From contig PAAV01000020.1 in assembly GCA_002699485.1 (NCBI GenBank), positions 1 through 36,150 of the forward strand: a stretch of DNA of 36,150 nt. Direction: 5' to 3'. The translations under genes were made by a program, and so were the position numbers. The notes under the pieces were generated by a model, which was not told where the DNA came from, did no database searches, and was given only the letters and a program-made list of their open reading frames with translations. Shown here one piece after another: positions 15,223 through 22,983 of this stretch. Numbering within the stretch: position 1 is the stretch's first letter; the number at the start of each line of letters is the position of its first letter. Source of the stretch: Chloroflexota bacterium (GTDB lineage Bacteria > Chloroflexota > Dehalococcoidia > Lucifugimonadales > UBA2962).

Positions 15223-16035
15223 TTATTGGCTTGTTACTCCACCATCAATAATTATTTCAGTACCCGTAACATATGATGATTCATCAGATGCCAAAAATAA
15301 AATCAAATTGGCAATTTCTTTTGAATTAGCTACTCTACCTAATGGAATTCTGGGTAGTCTAGGGTCCGGAGAACCATCAGCCATTAGTTCGTCCACTAAC
15401 TTTCGAGACAAAGGCGTGTCAGTGTACCCCGGGTGGATGGAATTCACCCGTATTTGATATTTTGCAAGTTGCACTGCAGCAACCTTGGCAAAAGTTCTAC
15501 CAGATCCTTTCGCAGCAGAGTATGCTGTTCCAGATCCACCAATATGAGAATCTATAGATGACACAATTATTATCGATCCTCCTTTAGATTGTCTCAATAT
15601 TGGAACCACATATTTAGTTCCTAGAAAAACTCCTTTGCTGTGTATGTCCATCATTTCGTCCCATTGATATTCATCAGTTTTTTCTATGTCGCCTGTTAAA
15701 GCCTTTCCTGCAGCATGTACCAGAATATCTATCTTTCCATATAGGGATTTTGTTTGGTTAATTAATGACATCCATTCCGACTCAACTTTTACATCCAATT
15801 TCATGAAGGTCGCTGTGTCATTTGCTTTAGTTTCTTTATTGATTTGAGAAGCAGTTAAATAACCCTGCTGTTCGTCGATGTCTGCAATTATTACTTTAGC
15901 GCCTTCCTTAACAAAAGCCCATGCGCTAGCTCCTCCAATACCCATTACTTTACCGGGCACACCAGTAGCTCCGCCTGTAATAATTGCTATCTTACCTTCA
16001 AGTCGTCTCTGTTCCATGGTTTGTGAATATACCAT
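15223..16035 (-). CDS. Short-chain dehydrogenase/reductase with extended glycine loop
   Basis: NAD(P)-dependent oxidoreductase of the classical SDR type, 270 residues. The Rossmann N-terminus reads IAIITGGATGVPGKVMGIGG, so the usual T-G-x3-G-x-G motif is split by about seven extra residues. An acidic residue after beta-2 (IIADID) favours NAD(H). Catalytic residues are S159, Y172 and K176 (AYSAAK), and the C-terminus has the usual SSYVTGTEIIIDGG. The start could be ATG 16035 or the internal ATG at 16017; neither has a clear ribosome-binding site. The substrate is unknown. It faces the CoA-transferase end to end. Confidence 0.9.
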   Translation of the reverse strand: MVYSQTMEQRRLEGKIAIITGGATGVPGKVMGIGGASAWAFVKEGAKVIIADIDEQQGYLTASQINKETKANDTATFMKLDVKVESEWMSLINQTKSLYGKIDILVHAAGKALTGDIEKTDEYQWDEMMDIHSKGVFLGTKYVVPILRQSKGGSIIIVSSIDSHIGGSGTAYSAAKGSGRTFAKVAAVQLAKYQIRVNSIHPGYTDTPLSRKLVDELMADGSPDPRLPRIPLGRVANSKEIANLILFLASDESSYVTGTEIIIDGGVTSQ

Positions 16036-16148
16036 CTAAGTCTTCAAAATGTTCTCAACAAACATCATGTTAACGATTTCACATTTGTTTTGTACATAAA
16101 ATAAGGAATATTCCCCAGTTTTTACCAAGATTGGCCCAAAGATTTTCA

Positions 16149-16184
16149 TATAGAGTGGTTTTTTCTGTAAAGCCACTCTATAAT
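16149..16184 (+). promoter_or_regulatory. Promoter with long inverted repeat before the peptide-ABC genes
   Basis: Inverted repeat TATAGAGTGG (16149-16158) / CCACTCTATA (16173-16182) is perfect and can extend to 14 bp with one wobble. Its right arm overlaps a consensus -10 TATAAT (16179-16184), and its left arm covers the -35 position, a layout typical of an operator. There is no T-run after it on the plus strand, so it is not a terminator. Transcription would start near 16191, leaving a leader of about 110 bases that contains another imperfect hairpin (about 16204-16240). Confidence 0.5.
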
Positions 16185-16303
16185 GTCTGCCTACATGTAA
16201 AGTCATCGAAAGGTAAAAGATTTATCTCTTTTCTGATGAAACGGATAACGGTTTAATATCGTTGTTTTACATTAATTAAGAACACTCGGGAGGAGTGGTA
16301 TTA

Positions 16304-17299
16304 ATGGCTGAGAGACTACTTGAAGTAAACGATTTAGCAACCTACTTTTTTACAGCAGATGGTGTAGTAAAAGCGGTTGATGGGATTACCTATCATATAG
16401 ATGAAGGTGAGTCAGTAGCAATTGTTGGAGAATCTGGTTGCGGTAAAAGTGTGAGCGCTTTATCTGTAATGAGACTAATAGCCAGCCCACCTGGCAGGAT
16501 TGTTCATGGCGAAGTTATCTTTGAAGGTAACGATATCCTGAAATTAACAGAACCTGAAATGAGAAAAGTTCGCGGAAATGATATATCAATGGTATTTCAG
16601 GAGCCGATGACATCACTTAATCCGGTTTTGACTATTGGTTATCAATTGACAGAAGCATTGAAGCTTCATATGGAATTAAATCATAAAGAAGCACTTGAAA
16701 GAGCAGGAACTCTTCTGGAACAAGTTGGTATACCAGACGCTCATCGCAGACTGAAAGACTATCCTCACCAGTTTAGTGGTGGGATGAGACAAAGAGTAAT
16801 GATTGCACTCGCAGTGAGCTGTAATCCCAGAATGATAATAGCAGATGAACCTACAACAGCTTTAGATGTAACTATACAAGCCCAAGTATTAGAAGTAATG
16901 CGTGATATGGCCAAAGAATACGGAACTGCTTTGGTTATGATAACTCACAACCTTGGCGTTGTTGCTCGATATGCTGAACGAGTTATAGTTATGTACGCTG
17001 GCAAGATAATCGAAAGCGGCACAGCAAATGACGTTTATACAGATCCTAGGCATCCATATACATTAGGGTTACTTAAGTCGGTACCAAGATTAGATGAAAA
17101 AATACCGGAGAAACTTGAAGCGATTGAAGGACTACCACCGTTAGTTATTGATCTACCCGATGCATGTGCATTCGCTCCTAGGTGTAAATTCGCTATAGAT
17201 AAATGCAATGAGAAAATGCCGGAGCTATTAGAAATAACTCCAGGTCATGTGTCTCGATGCTATGTAGCCTCAGAGTTACATGAGTTGGCAAAAAAATAG
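16304..17299 (+). CDS. Peptide-type ABC transporter ATPase (OppD/DppD-like)
   Basis: Powers uptake of oligopeptides, dipeptides or similar solutes (nickel and sugar relatives exist). The 331-residue product has Walker A GESGCGKS (42-49), Q-loop VFQEPMTSLNP, signature FSGGMRQR, Walker B MIIADEPTTALD and the H-loop ITHNLGVVARYA. The C-terminal oligopeptide-type extension contains CAFAPRCKFAIDKC, a conserved cysteine cluster. The start is ATG 16304, eight bases after a GGGAGGAG ribosome-binding site (16288-16295); a GTG at 16295 lies inside that site. No permease or binding protein is in the window. Confidence 0.93.
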   Translation: MAERLLEVNDLATYFFTADGVVKAVDGITYHIDEGESVAIVGESGCGKSVSALSVMRLIASPPGRIVHGEVIFEGNDILKLTEPEMRKVRGNDISMVFQEPMTSLNPVLTIGYQLTEALKLHMELNHKEALERAGTLLEQVGIPDAHRRLKDYPHQFSGGMRQRVMIALAVSCNPRMIIADEPTTALDVTIQAQVLEVMRDMAKEYGTALVMITHNLGVVARYAERVIVMYAGKIIESGTANDVYTDPRHPYTLGLLKSVPRLDEKIPEKLEAIEGLPPLVIDLPDACAFAPRCKFAIDKCNEKMPELLEITPGHVSRCYVASELHELAKK

Positions 17300-17347
17300 C
17301 AGAAATATTGAAGCTGCTGGATTAAAAATCAGTGGATGAGGTAATAG

Positions 17348-18394
17348 ATGGTTCAAGAAACTAAAACAACTGAAGAAGCAAAAGATATTAAATCGTCCGA
17401 TGGGCATGACAATATCCTGGAAGTTAAAAATCTTAAACAGTATTTCCCGATAACTTCGGGAGTATTGTTACAGCGTCATGTATCGGACGTGAAAGCCGTT
17501 GACGGAGTAAGTTTCACTATTCGTCGAGGAGAAACGCTAGGATTAGTTGGTGAATCCGGTTGTGGTAAATCAACTACTGGCAGATCTATTTTGCAATTAA
17601 ACGATCCGACCGAAGGCGAAGTGATATTTAATGGTGAAAATATAGCTAATTGGAATGTTAATCAGATGAGGCCACTAAGAAGGCAGATGCAGCTGATATT
17701 TCAGGACCCTTATAGCTCGCTTAACCCTCGCATGACTTGTGGTTCAATTATCGGAGAACCGTTAATTGTCCATGGTTTGACGGGATCAAAAAATGAATAT
17801 AGGGAACGCGTCGCTAATTTACTTGAAAATGTTGGGCTTAACCCTTTTATGGCGGACCGTTATCCACATGAATTTAGTGGTGGACAGAGACAAAGAATTG
17901 GGATAGCACGGGCTATCGCTGTGAATCCAAGTTTCATTGTTTGCGACGAGCCAGTTTCAGCTTTGGATGTTTCTATTCAAGCCCAAGTCATAAACTTAAT
18001 GGAAGATCTACAAGAACAATATGATCTTACTTATCTGTTTATCGCTCATGATTTGTCTGTTGTGCGTCATATATCAGATCGCATAGCAGTAATGTATCTA
18101 GGTCACATTGTAGAGATAGCAGATAGAGTAGAGCTTTATGAAAATCCACAACATCCTTATACAAAGGCGCTATTGTCAGCGATTCCTATTCCAGATCCAG
18201 TACTTGAAGCAACGAGAGATAGAATAGTGTTAGAGGGAGATGTTCCTAGTCCTTCAAATCCTCCTGAGGGATGTGTTTTCAAAACTAGGTGTCCTAGCCC
18301 TACTGATGATTGTCAAGAATCTACAGAACAGATGCATCTAATAGAAGTTAGCCCGGATCACTGGGTCGATGCATGTTGTGTTAATTGCGGATAG
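17348..18394 (+). CDS. Peptide-type ABC transporter ATPase (OppF/DppF-like)
   Basis: Second ATPase of the heterodimeric pair. The 348-residue product has a polar N-terminal leader of about 20 residues, then Walker [10 protein letters not shown] (68-76), [14 protein letters not shown], signature [14 protein letters not shown], Walker [13 protein letters not shown], and [14 protein letters not shown]. The end has the same type of cysteine-containing tail ([14 protein letters not shown]). The phrase [10 protein letters not shown] near the N-terminus is typical of OppF/DppF. It follows the first ATPase after 48 bases and precedes the LLM monooxygenase by 39 bases, probably one operon. Confidence 0.93.
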   Translation: MVQETKTTEEAKDIKSSDGHDNILEVKNLKQYFPITSGVLLQRHVSDVKAVDGVSFTIRRGETLGLVGESGCGKSTTGRSILQLNDPTEGEVIFNGENIANWNVNQMRPLRRQMQLIFQDPYSSLNPRMTCGSIIGEPLIVHGLTGSKNEYRERVANLLENVGLNPFMADRYPHEFSGGQRQRIGIARAIAVNPSFIVCDEPVSALDVSIQAQVINLMEDLQEQYDLTYLFIAHDLSVVRHISDRIAVMYLGHIVEIADRVELYENPQHPYTKALLSAIPIPDPVLEATRDRIVLEGDVPSPSNPPEGCVFKTRCPSPTDDCQESTEQMHLIEVSPDHWVDACCVNCG

Positions 18395-18433
18395 CAACAA
18401 TCTTTATTACATAATTTAAAGGTGTAACAACTG

Positions 18434-19513
18434 ATGGATTTAGGTTATTTTGTGGACCCTCTGCACCCTGCAGGTAGCGATTTCACTAAGACTATCCATC
18501 ATGATTTAGACCAGCTCAAAGTTCTCGACGAACTTGGTTATTCCGAAGCATGGGTTGCCGAGCACTACACAGCAGCATGGGAAAACATACCTGCACCTGA
18601 CATTTTCATAGCTCAAGCTATAGCTATGACTAAAAACATTAAGCTTGGTACTGGAGTGCATTGTCTTCCCAATCATAATCCTTTTCATATAGCTCATAGA
18701 ATTGCGCAACTTGATCATCAGGCCGAAGGCAGATTTATGTGGGGTGTTGGGAGTGGAGCCACCCCTCTTGATTTTCAGGCATTTGGTATCGATCCTGCTA
18801 CTAATGAACAACGTGAATTGACTTGGGAAACCTTAGAAATGGTCCTTAAGATATGGGATGGTCTTGAACCAGGTACTTATGAGAATAAATTTTGGAAATT
18901 TACCATGCCTGAGCCTATGGAAGAACTTGGCTTCTACGTTCATATGCAGCCTTATCAAAAACCACACCCGCCTATTGCTGTTGCTGGGCTTGGCGCCCGC
19001 TCTGATTCGTTAATAAAAGCTGGTCAAAAAGGCTGGTGGCCATTAAGTATTGATTTTGTACCTTCCAGCACTCTCAAATCTCAATGGGATGTATACGAAG
19101 AAGCGGCCAAGGCTGCTGGGCGTTCATCTAATCGAGATGACTGGAGGATTTGCAGGAATGTTTATATTGCTGACACTACTGAAGAAGCTCGAGATTTTGC
19201 ATTTAACGGTGTAATGGCACGCGATTTCGTTACTTATTTCAGGTTGGTAATGGATAAACTTGGCTTTCTAGACCTTATGAAGACAGACCCAGAAATGCCA
19301 GACGACGATATAGATTTGGAATATATGGTTGATAACATATGGATAGTGGGAAGTCGTGAAGATGTAACTGAAAAGATACGACAACTATATCGTGATGTCG
19401 GAGGCTTTGGAACGCTACTCGCTTATTCACATGAATGGGAACCACGTGACCAGTGGATTAAATCAATGACGATCCTTGCAGAGGAAGTAATTCCCAGCTT
19501 ATCTGATCTCTAA
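18434..19513 (+). CDS. LLM-class (luciferase-like) flavin monooxygenase, copy 1
   Basis: TIM-barrel oxidoreductase using reduced FMN or F420. The 359-residue product has LDELGYSEAWVAEHYTAAWE, IKLGTGVHCLPNHNPF, HRIAQLDHQAEGRFMWGVGS and HPPIAVAGLGARSDSL. These blocks resemble limonene 1,2-monooxygenase (LimB)-type members as I remember them; the true substrate is unknown. Start ATG 18434 follows AAAGGTG at about 18418-18424. It lies directly after the two peptide-ABC ATPases, perhaps acting on an imported compound. A clear paralogue lies at 31992-33086. Confidence 0.92.
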   Translation: MDLGYFVDPLHPAGSDFTKTIHHDLDQLKVLDELGYSEAWVAEHYTAAWENIPAPDIFIAQAIAMTKNIKLGTGVHCLPNHNPFHIAHRIAQLDHQAEGRFMWGVGSGATPLDFQAFGIDPATNEQRELTWETLEMVLKIWDGLEPGTYENKFWKFTMPEPMEELGFYVHMQPYQKPHPPIAVAGLGARSDSLIKAGQKGWWPLSIDFVPSSTLKSQWDVYEEAAKAAGRSSNRDDWRICRNVYIADTTEEARDFAFNGVMARDFVTYFRLVMDKLGFLDLMKTDPEMPDDDIDLEYMVDNIWIVGSREDVTEKIRQLYRDVGGFGTLLAYSHEWEPRDQWIKSMTILAEEVIPSLSDL

Positions 19514-19557
19514 TTAATTATGTGAAATAACTTTCCCAACTCTAAGTTATAAGTAAA

Positions 19558-20208
19558 CTAAAATTTAGCGTTATCTAATTGGATCCTTAGATACTCTTGA
19601 AACTTACTTTCAAGTTCAGCTTTAGTTAGAAATACACCTCTTCTAGAAGTTGAAGTGGTTGAGGTAGATGTCTGCTCTACACCTCGTTGGACCATACAAT
19701 AATGAGTAGCTTGTGTTACTGCTATTACGCCAGCAGGATTAAGATAATCATCGATTGCCTTTGTGATTTGTTGTGTCATTCGTTCTTGTACTTGGAGACG
19801 TTTAGCAAACAATTCAACAACCCTAGATAGCTTTGAAAGGCCCGTGATTTTCTTACTTTCAGGGTTTGGTATGTAAGCTATATGAGCAGTTCCTCTGAAA
19901 GGAGCCAAATGATGCTCACACGTGGATGTAAATTGTATGTTGTGAACGATGATCATGTCTTGAGCATCATTTGGATAATTTTCCTCATCCAGTTTAAAAA
20001 TTACTTGCAAGTGTTGCTTAGGATCCTGCTCCATACCTTTAGTATAGTCTAGAAGCGCCTTTGCCCAGCGCTCAGGCGTTTTTATAAGACCTTCACGTTC
20101 AACATCTTCTCCCAACATTTCTAGAACGTTTTTTAACAGAGGGACAATTGTTTTTACTCGGTTTTCGTATTCTGCTGAAGACCTAGTAGGATAGTTATTA
20201 TTATTCAT
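19558..20208 (-). CDS. folE: GTP cyclohydrolase I
   Basis: Converts GTP to 7,8-dihydroneopterin triphosphate, the first step of folate and of queuosine/7-deazapurine synthesis. The 216-residue product has the zinc ligands C97, H100 (STCEHHLAPF) and C171 (ATHYCMVQRGV), plus ITGLSKLSRVVELFAKRLQV QERMT. The start overlaps the queC stop by one base (TAATG). It is the last gene of the SDR-queD-queC-folE operon, whose company points to a 7-deazaguanine role as well as or instead of folate. Confidence 0.97.
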   Translation of the reverse strand: MNNNNYPTRSSAEYENRVKTIVPLLKNVLEMLGEDVEREGLIKTPERWAKALLDYTKGMEQDPKQHLQVIFKLDEENYPNDAQDMIIVHNIQFTSTCEHHLAPFRGTAHIAYIPNPESKKITGLSKLSRVVELFAKRLQVQERMTQQITKAIDDYLNPAGVIAVTQATHYCMVQRGVEQTSTSTTSTSRRGVFLTKAELESKFQEYLRIQLDNAKF

Positions 20209-20864
20209 TAATTTTCCTCGTTGTTGTATTTAGTCTTGTCTTGTATCCCTGCCATTTCAAAAGCATCCCGCCTTTCTTTGCACTTGTTACAAGCATTACA
20301 GTGAATCATGCCGACAGGTTGCATGCATGTCATGGTTTTGTCTAATGGGAGATGTTTAAATTCTTTGATTAATTCAATCTTATTTTTCCCCCTGTAAGGG
20401 GCTTGAACAGAAATATCTTTATTGAGACCGATTTTTAGAATTTCAGAATAATCCTGTATGAAGTTATCAGTTGCATCTGTGAAAGGATTACCCTTGAGTG
20501 ATCCCAGAAATATTGAAGATATGTTATGTGAACTACACCATATTGCTGCTAAGCCGACGAGTATTAAATTTCTACCGGGTATATAAACATTTTCATCAGG
20601 CTCATCATAGGCTGGCACTTCTCCACATAGACTCCAGTGCTTTTTACCATATAGCGATGAACCATCTATTGATAAAGTCACAATTTCAGATATAAGTGGG
20701 TTATTAATGGTTTCAATAAAACTTTGTAGAGAGCTGATCTCTTCATTTTCCCATCTTAGCCCTGATCTAACATATATCGGACGGGTTTTGTTGGATTTGG
20801 CAAGGTCAGCTAACAATATAGCGCTATCTAGACCTCCACTAGTTAATACAGCAATTTCATTCAA
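20208..20864 (-). CDS. queC: 7-cyano-7-deazaguanine synthase
   Basis: Converts 7-carboxy-7-deazaguanine to preQ0 with ATP and ammonia. The 218-residue product has the PP-loop SGGLDS (9-14), the conserved VYIPGRNLILVGLAA block, and four zinc cysteines C180, C189, C192 and C195 (HCNACNKC). It lies eight bases downstream of queD and overlaps folE by one base, so the three are almost certainly co-translated. PreQ0 could go to queuosine in tRNA or to DNA/secondary-metabolite deazapurines; nothing in the window decides this. Confidence 0.95.
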   Translation of the reverse strand: MNEIAVLTSGGLDSAILLADLAKSNKTRPIYVRSGLRWENEEISSLQSFIETINNPLISEIVTLSIDGSSLYGKKHWSLCGEVPAYDEPDENVYIPGRNLILVGLAAIWCSSHNISSIFLGSLKGNPFTDATDNFIQDYSEILKIGLNKDISVQAPYRGKNKIELIKEFKHLPLDKTMTCMQPVGMIHCNACNKCKERRDAFEMAGIQDKTKYNNEEN

Positions 20865-20872
20865 GTTTTTAC

Positions 20873-21280
20873 CTAGCTCATTTCAGAATAAGACGCATAG
20901 CTTGTTGGAGTTTCCCATAAACGTATTTCCTTAACGTCAATACCTTTAGATTTAACTTGATTAAATACAAGTTTAGCTATGTTTTCAGCTGTTGGGTTCT
21001 CTTCCATGACGTAAATCGGCTGGCCAGCTTCTTCTAGCACAGATATTAACGGGTCTTCTCTCGATAAAATCATTCGGTGATCCATTTTAGAGTCAATCCA
21101 CGTTTTTACGGTTTCCTTTATTACGGTGAAATCAATTACCATCCCTTTGTCATCTAAACTCTTTGACTCCACATCTATTTCTAATTTTCCATTGTGTCCA
21201 TGAAGGTACTTGCATTGTCCTTCGTAGTTCAGCAAACGATGTCCGTAACAAAAATCTATGGTTTTTGTGACACTGTGCAT
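20873..21280 (-). CDS. queD: 6-carboxy-5,6,7,8-tetrahydropterin synthase
   Basis: Makes 6-carboxytetrahydropterin from dihydroneopterin triphosphate, the product of folE. The 135-residue product shows the zinc histidines H14 (YGHRLL), H27 and H29 (CKYLHGHNG) and the catalytic C23. The MDHRMIL, NPTAENIA and LWETPTSYASY blocks follow. It starts one base after the stop of the SDR gene, indicating coupling. QueE, the radical-SAM enzyme acting between QueD and QueC, is not in the window. Confidence 0.95.
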   Translation of the reverse strand: MHSVTKTIDFCYGHRLLNYEGQCKYLHGHNGKLEIDVESKSLDDKGMVIDFTVIKETVKTWIDSKMDHRMILSREDPLISVLEEAGQPIYVMEENPTAENIAKLVFNQVKSKGIDVKEIRLWETPTSYASYSEMS

Positions 21281-21281
21281 T

Positions 21282-22043
21282 TTAGTTATTACCTGGGCCT
21301 GCTAGATGTCGTCCTGAGTCTATCCTAATAGTTTCTCCAGTTATGGTTTCACTCTTTAATAGAGTAACAACCATCTCGCCTATATCGCTTGCGGAGGATT
21401 CTCGTTGTAATGGAGCTTTAGAAACCACGTTTTGGTTCCATGAAGCTTCGGATATATCTGGTGGCCTCATAGTGGGACCAGGTGCGATTGCATTAACTAA
21501 TATGCCGTTACTAGAGAGCTCAACTGCAAAGGCTCTTGTCATAAAATCTATTGATGCCTTTGACGCCATATAAGGTAGGTAGTTCTTATATGGTGCATGA
21601 ATTGCAGCCCAATCTGAAAAAAACACTAAATGACCTTTGGTAGGTCCAGAGTTAGACATCATTACCCGGGATAAATGAACGCCGAATAGAAATGTGCCTT
21701 TTGCATCGCCAATGCTTTTATCCCAAGAATCTGAGTTTAGTTCCATGAATGGGTCTCTCGGGAACCCAGAAGCTAAATTAACTCCGAAATCGATGTCACC
21801 GATTTTTGTTTTTGCATTATCAAGCATGTTTAAAACTTGATCTTCGTCTGTTAAGTCACACTTAATTGTTGTGGCATTGATTTTCTTCAGCAACAGCTCA
21901 TTAACTAAAGCTTTGGCTTCATCTTCTGAATTTCGATACACTACGGCAACGTCAATGCCCTCAGCTGCCATTCGATGCGCCACTACCGCACCGATCCGAC
22001 GTGCTCCAACGATTATCGCCCTTTTACCTTGTAGATTTATCAA
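21282..22043 (-). CDS. SDR oxidoreductase, pteridine-reductase-like, heading the queDC-folE operon
   Basis: NADPH-type short-chain reductase. The nucleotide motif reads IIVGARRIGAVVA, with VVYRNSEDEA after beta-2; the arginines favour NADPH and the layout recalls PTR1/FolM dihydropteridine reductases. Catalytic YMASK is present. The open frame reaches ATG 22103, giving 273 residues. The first 20 of these lie in a palindrome-containing region, however, and TTG 22043 gives a standard SDR beginning (MINLQGKRAIIVGARR, 253 residues). I prefer TTG 22043. Being first in an operon with queD, queC and folE suggests a pterin substrate; that is inference. Confidence 0.85.
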   Translation of the reverse strand: MINLQGKRAIIVGARRIGAVVAHRMAAEGIDVAVVYRNSEDEAKALVNELLLKKINATTIKCDLTDEDQVLNMLDNAKTKIGDIDFGVNLASGFPRDPFMELNSDSWDKSIGDAKGTFLFGVHLSRVMMSNSGPTKGHLVFFSDWAAIHAPYKNYLPYMASKASIDFMTRAFAVELSSNGILVNAIAPGPTMRPPDISEASWNQNVVSKAPLQRESSASDIGEMVVTLLKSETITGETIRIDSGRHLAGPGNN

Positions 22044-22086
22044 TAAACTTACTCTCAGTGACTGGTTACTATAGTTCGATTGTAAC

Positions 22087-22103
22087 ATGGCTTTGAAAGC
22101 CAT
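22087..22103. promoter_or_regulatory. Perfect palindrome in the divergent promoter region
   Basis: ATGGCTTT-G-AAAGCCAT is a perfect 17-bp dyad, flanked by AAC on the left and ATGTT on the right that extend the symmetry with an offset. It lies between the minus-strand SDR-queDC-folE operon and the plus-strand methyltransferase. A TACAAT on the minus strand next to it could be a -10. The position suits a repressor site controlling one or both units. Confidence 0.45.
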
Positions 22104-22169
22104 ATGTTAAAGGAATTTTAAAAACATCTGCTGACGAATTGCTGATAAAATTTTCTGGAGGTACTAAAA

Positions 22170-22928
22170 ATGTCAGATTACGACCCAGAGTGGTACAAGT
22201 CCTTTTTTGGACCAGAATATTTAAATATTTACGCACACGTTTTTGGTGAGGAAGAGTCTCAAAAACAGGCAGAATTTGTGCAAAAAGTCCTTAAGCTAAA
22301 AGAAGGCAATGAAGTTCTAGATTTGTGCTGCGGGCAAGGCCGTATATCTATTCCTATGGCACTAAATGGAATTAAAGTGACAGGTTTAGATTATTCAAAT
22401 GAGTTGTTGTCTATAGCTCGATCAAAAGCTTCAGAATCAGGGGTGGAAATCAATACTGTTGAAGCTGATATGAGAGATATACCATTCGACAGTAAGTTTG
22501 ATGCTGTTATAAATATTTTCACCGCTTTAGGTTATTTTGAATCAGACACTGAAGATCAAAAAGTTCTTGATGCAGTATCTAGAAGCCTTAAAAAAGGTGG
22601 TTTAGCTTTATTTGACCTACTTAATCGAGACTGGGTGGTGGCTAATCACATACCACGAGAGTGGAGAACAAATGACAAAGGGATTATGTACCTTGAGGAA
22701 AGAAACTGGGATCCTATCGAAGGAAGAAGCCATATTAATTTCAAAATTCTTGGACTTAATGGTTCAATAACTGAAACGGGCCATCACATACGTTTATATG
22801 TGGCCACAGAATTTAACAACATGCTAAAACGAGCCGGTCTATCTTTTGAATGTGCCTACGGTGGATATGATCAGAGCCCATTCGAAATATCAGCCAAACG
22901 CATGATAATTATTGCAAGGAAAGACTAA
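22170..22928 (+). CDS. Class I SAM-dependent methyltransferase
   Basis: The 252-residue protein has motif I VLDLCCGQGRISIPMA (about residues 46-61), the acidic residue after beta-2 (VTGLDYS), VEADMRDIPF and DAVINIFTALGYFE. This is the ordinary Rossmann methyltransferase layout. The N-terminal YDPEWYKSFFGPEYLNIYAH is typical of small-molecule or unknown-substrate members. The start ATG 22170 follows CTGGAGGT at about 22156-22163. It is divergent from the pterin/deazaguanine operon and is followed after 55 bases by the ABC fusion. Substrate unknown. Confidence 0.92.
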   Translation: MSDYDPEWYKSFFGPEYLNIYAHVFGEEESQKQAEFVQKVLKLKEGNEVLDLCCGQGRISIPMALNGIKVTGLDYSNELLSIARSKASESGVEINTVEADMRDIPFDSKFDAVINIFTALGYFESDTEDQKVLDAVSRSLKKGGLALFDLLNRDWVVANHIPREWRTNDKGIMYLEERNWDPIEGRSHINFKILGLNGSITETGHHIRLYVATEFNNMLKRAGLSFECAYGGYDQSPFEISAKRMIIIARKD

Positions 22929-22983
22929 TAACAAAATTTCATGTGGCAATATTTTTTTAAAATTTACGATTTGAATTTTATAA

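Noticed and set aside
16149-16182. Hairpin as a terminator
   Set aside because: No gene on the plus strand precedes it closely and no T-run follows; it overlaps a promoter instead.
21982-22086. preQ1 riboswitch before the queDC-folE operon
   Set aside because: The leader lacks the preQ1-I core (C-rich loop with an A-rich tail) and shows no second pseudoknot-like element by eye.
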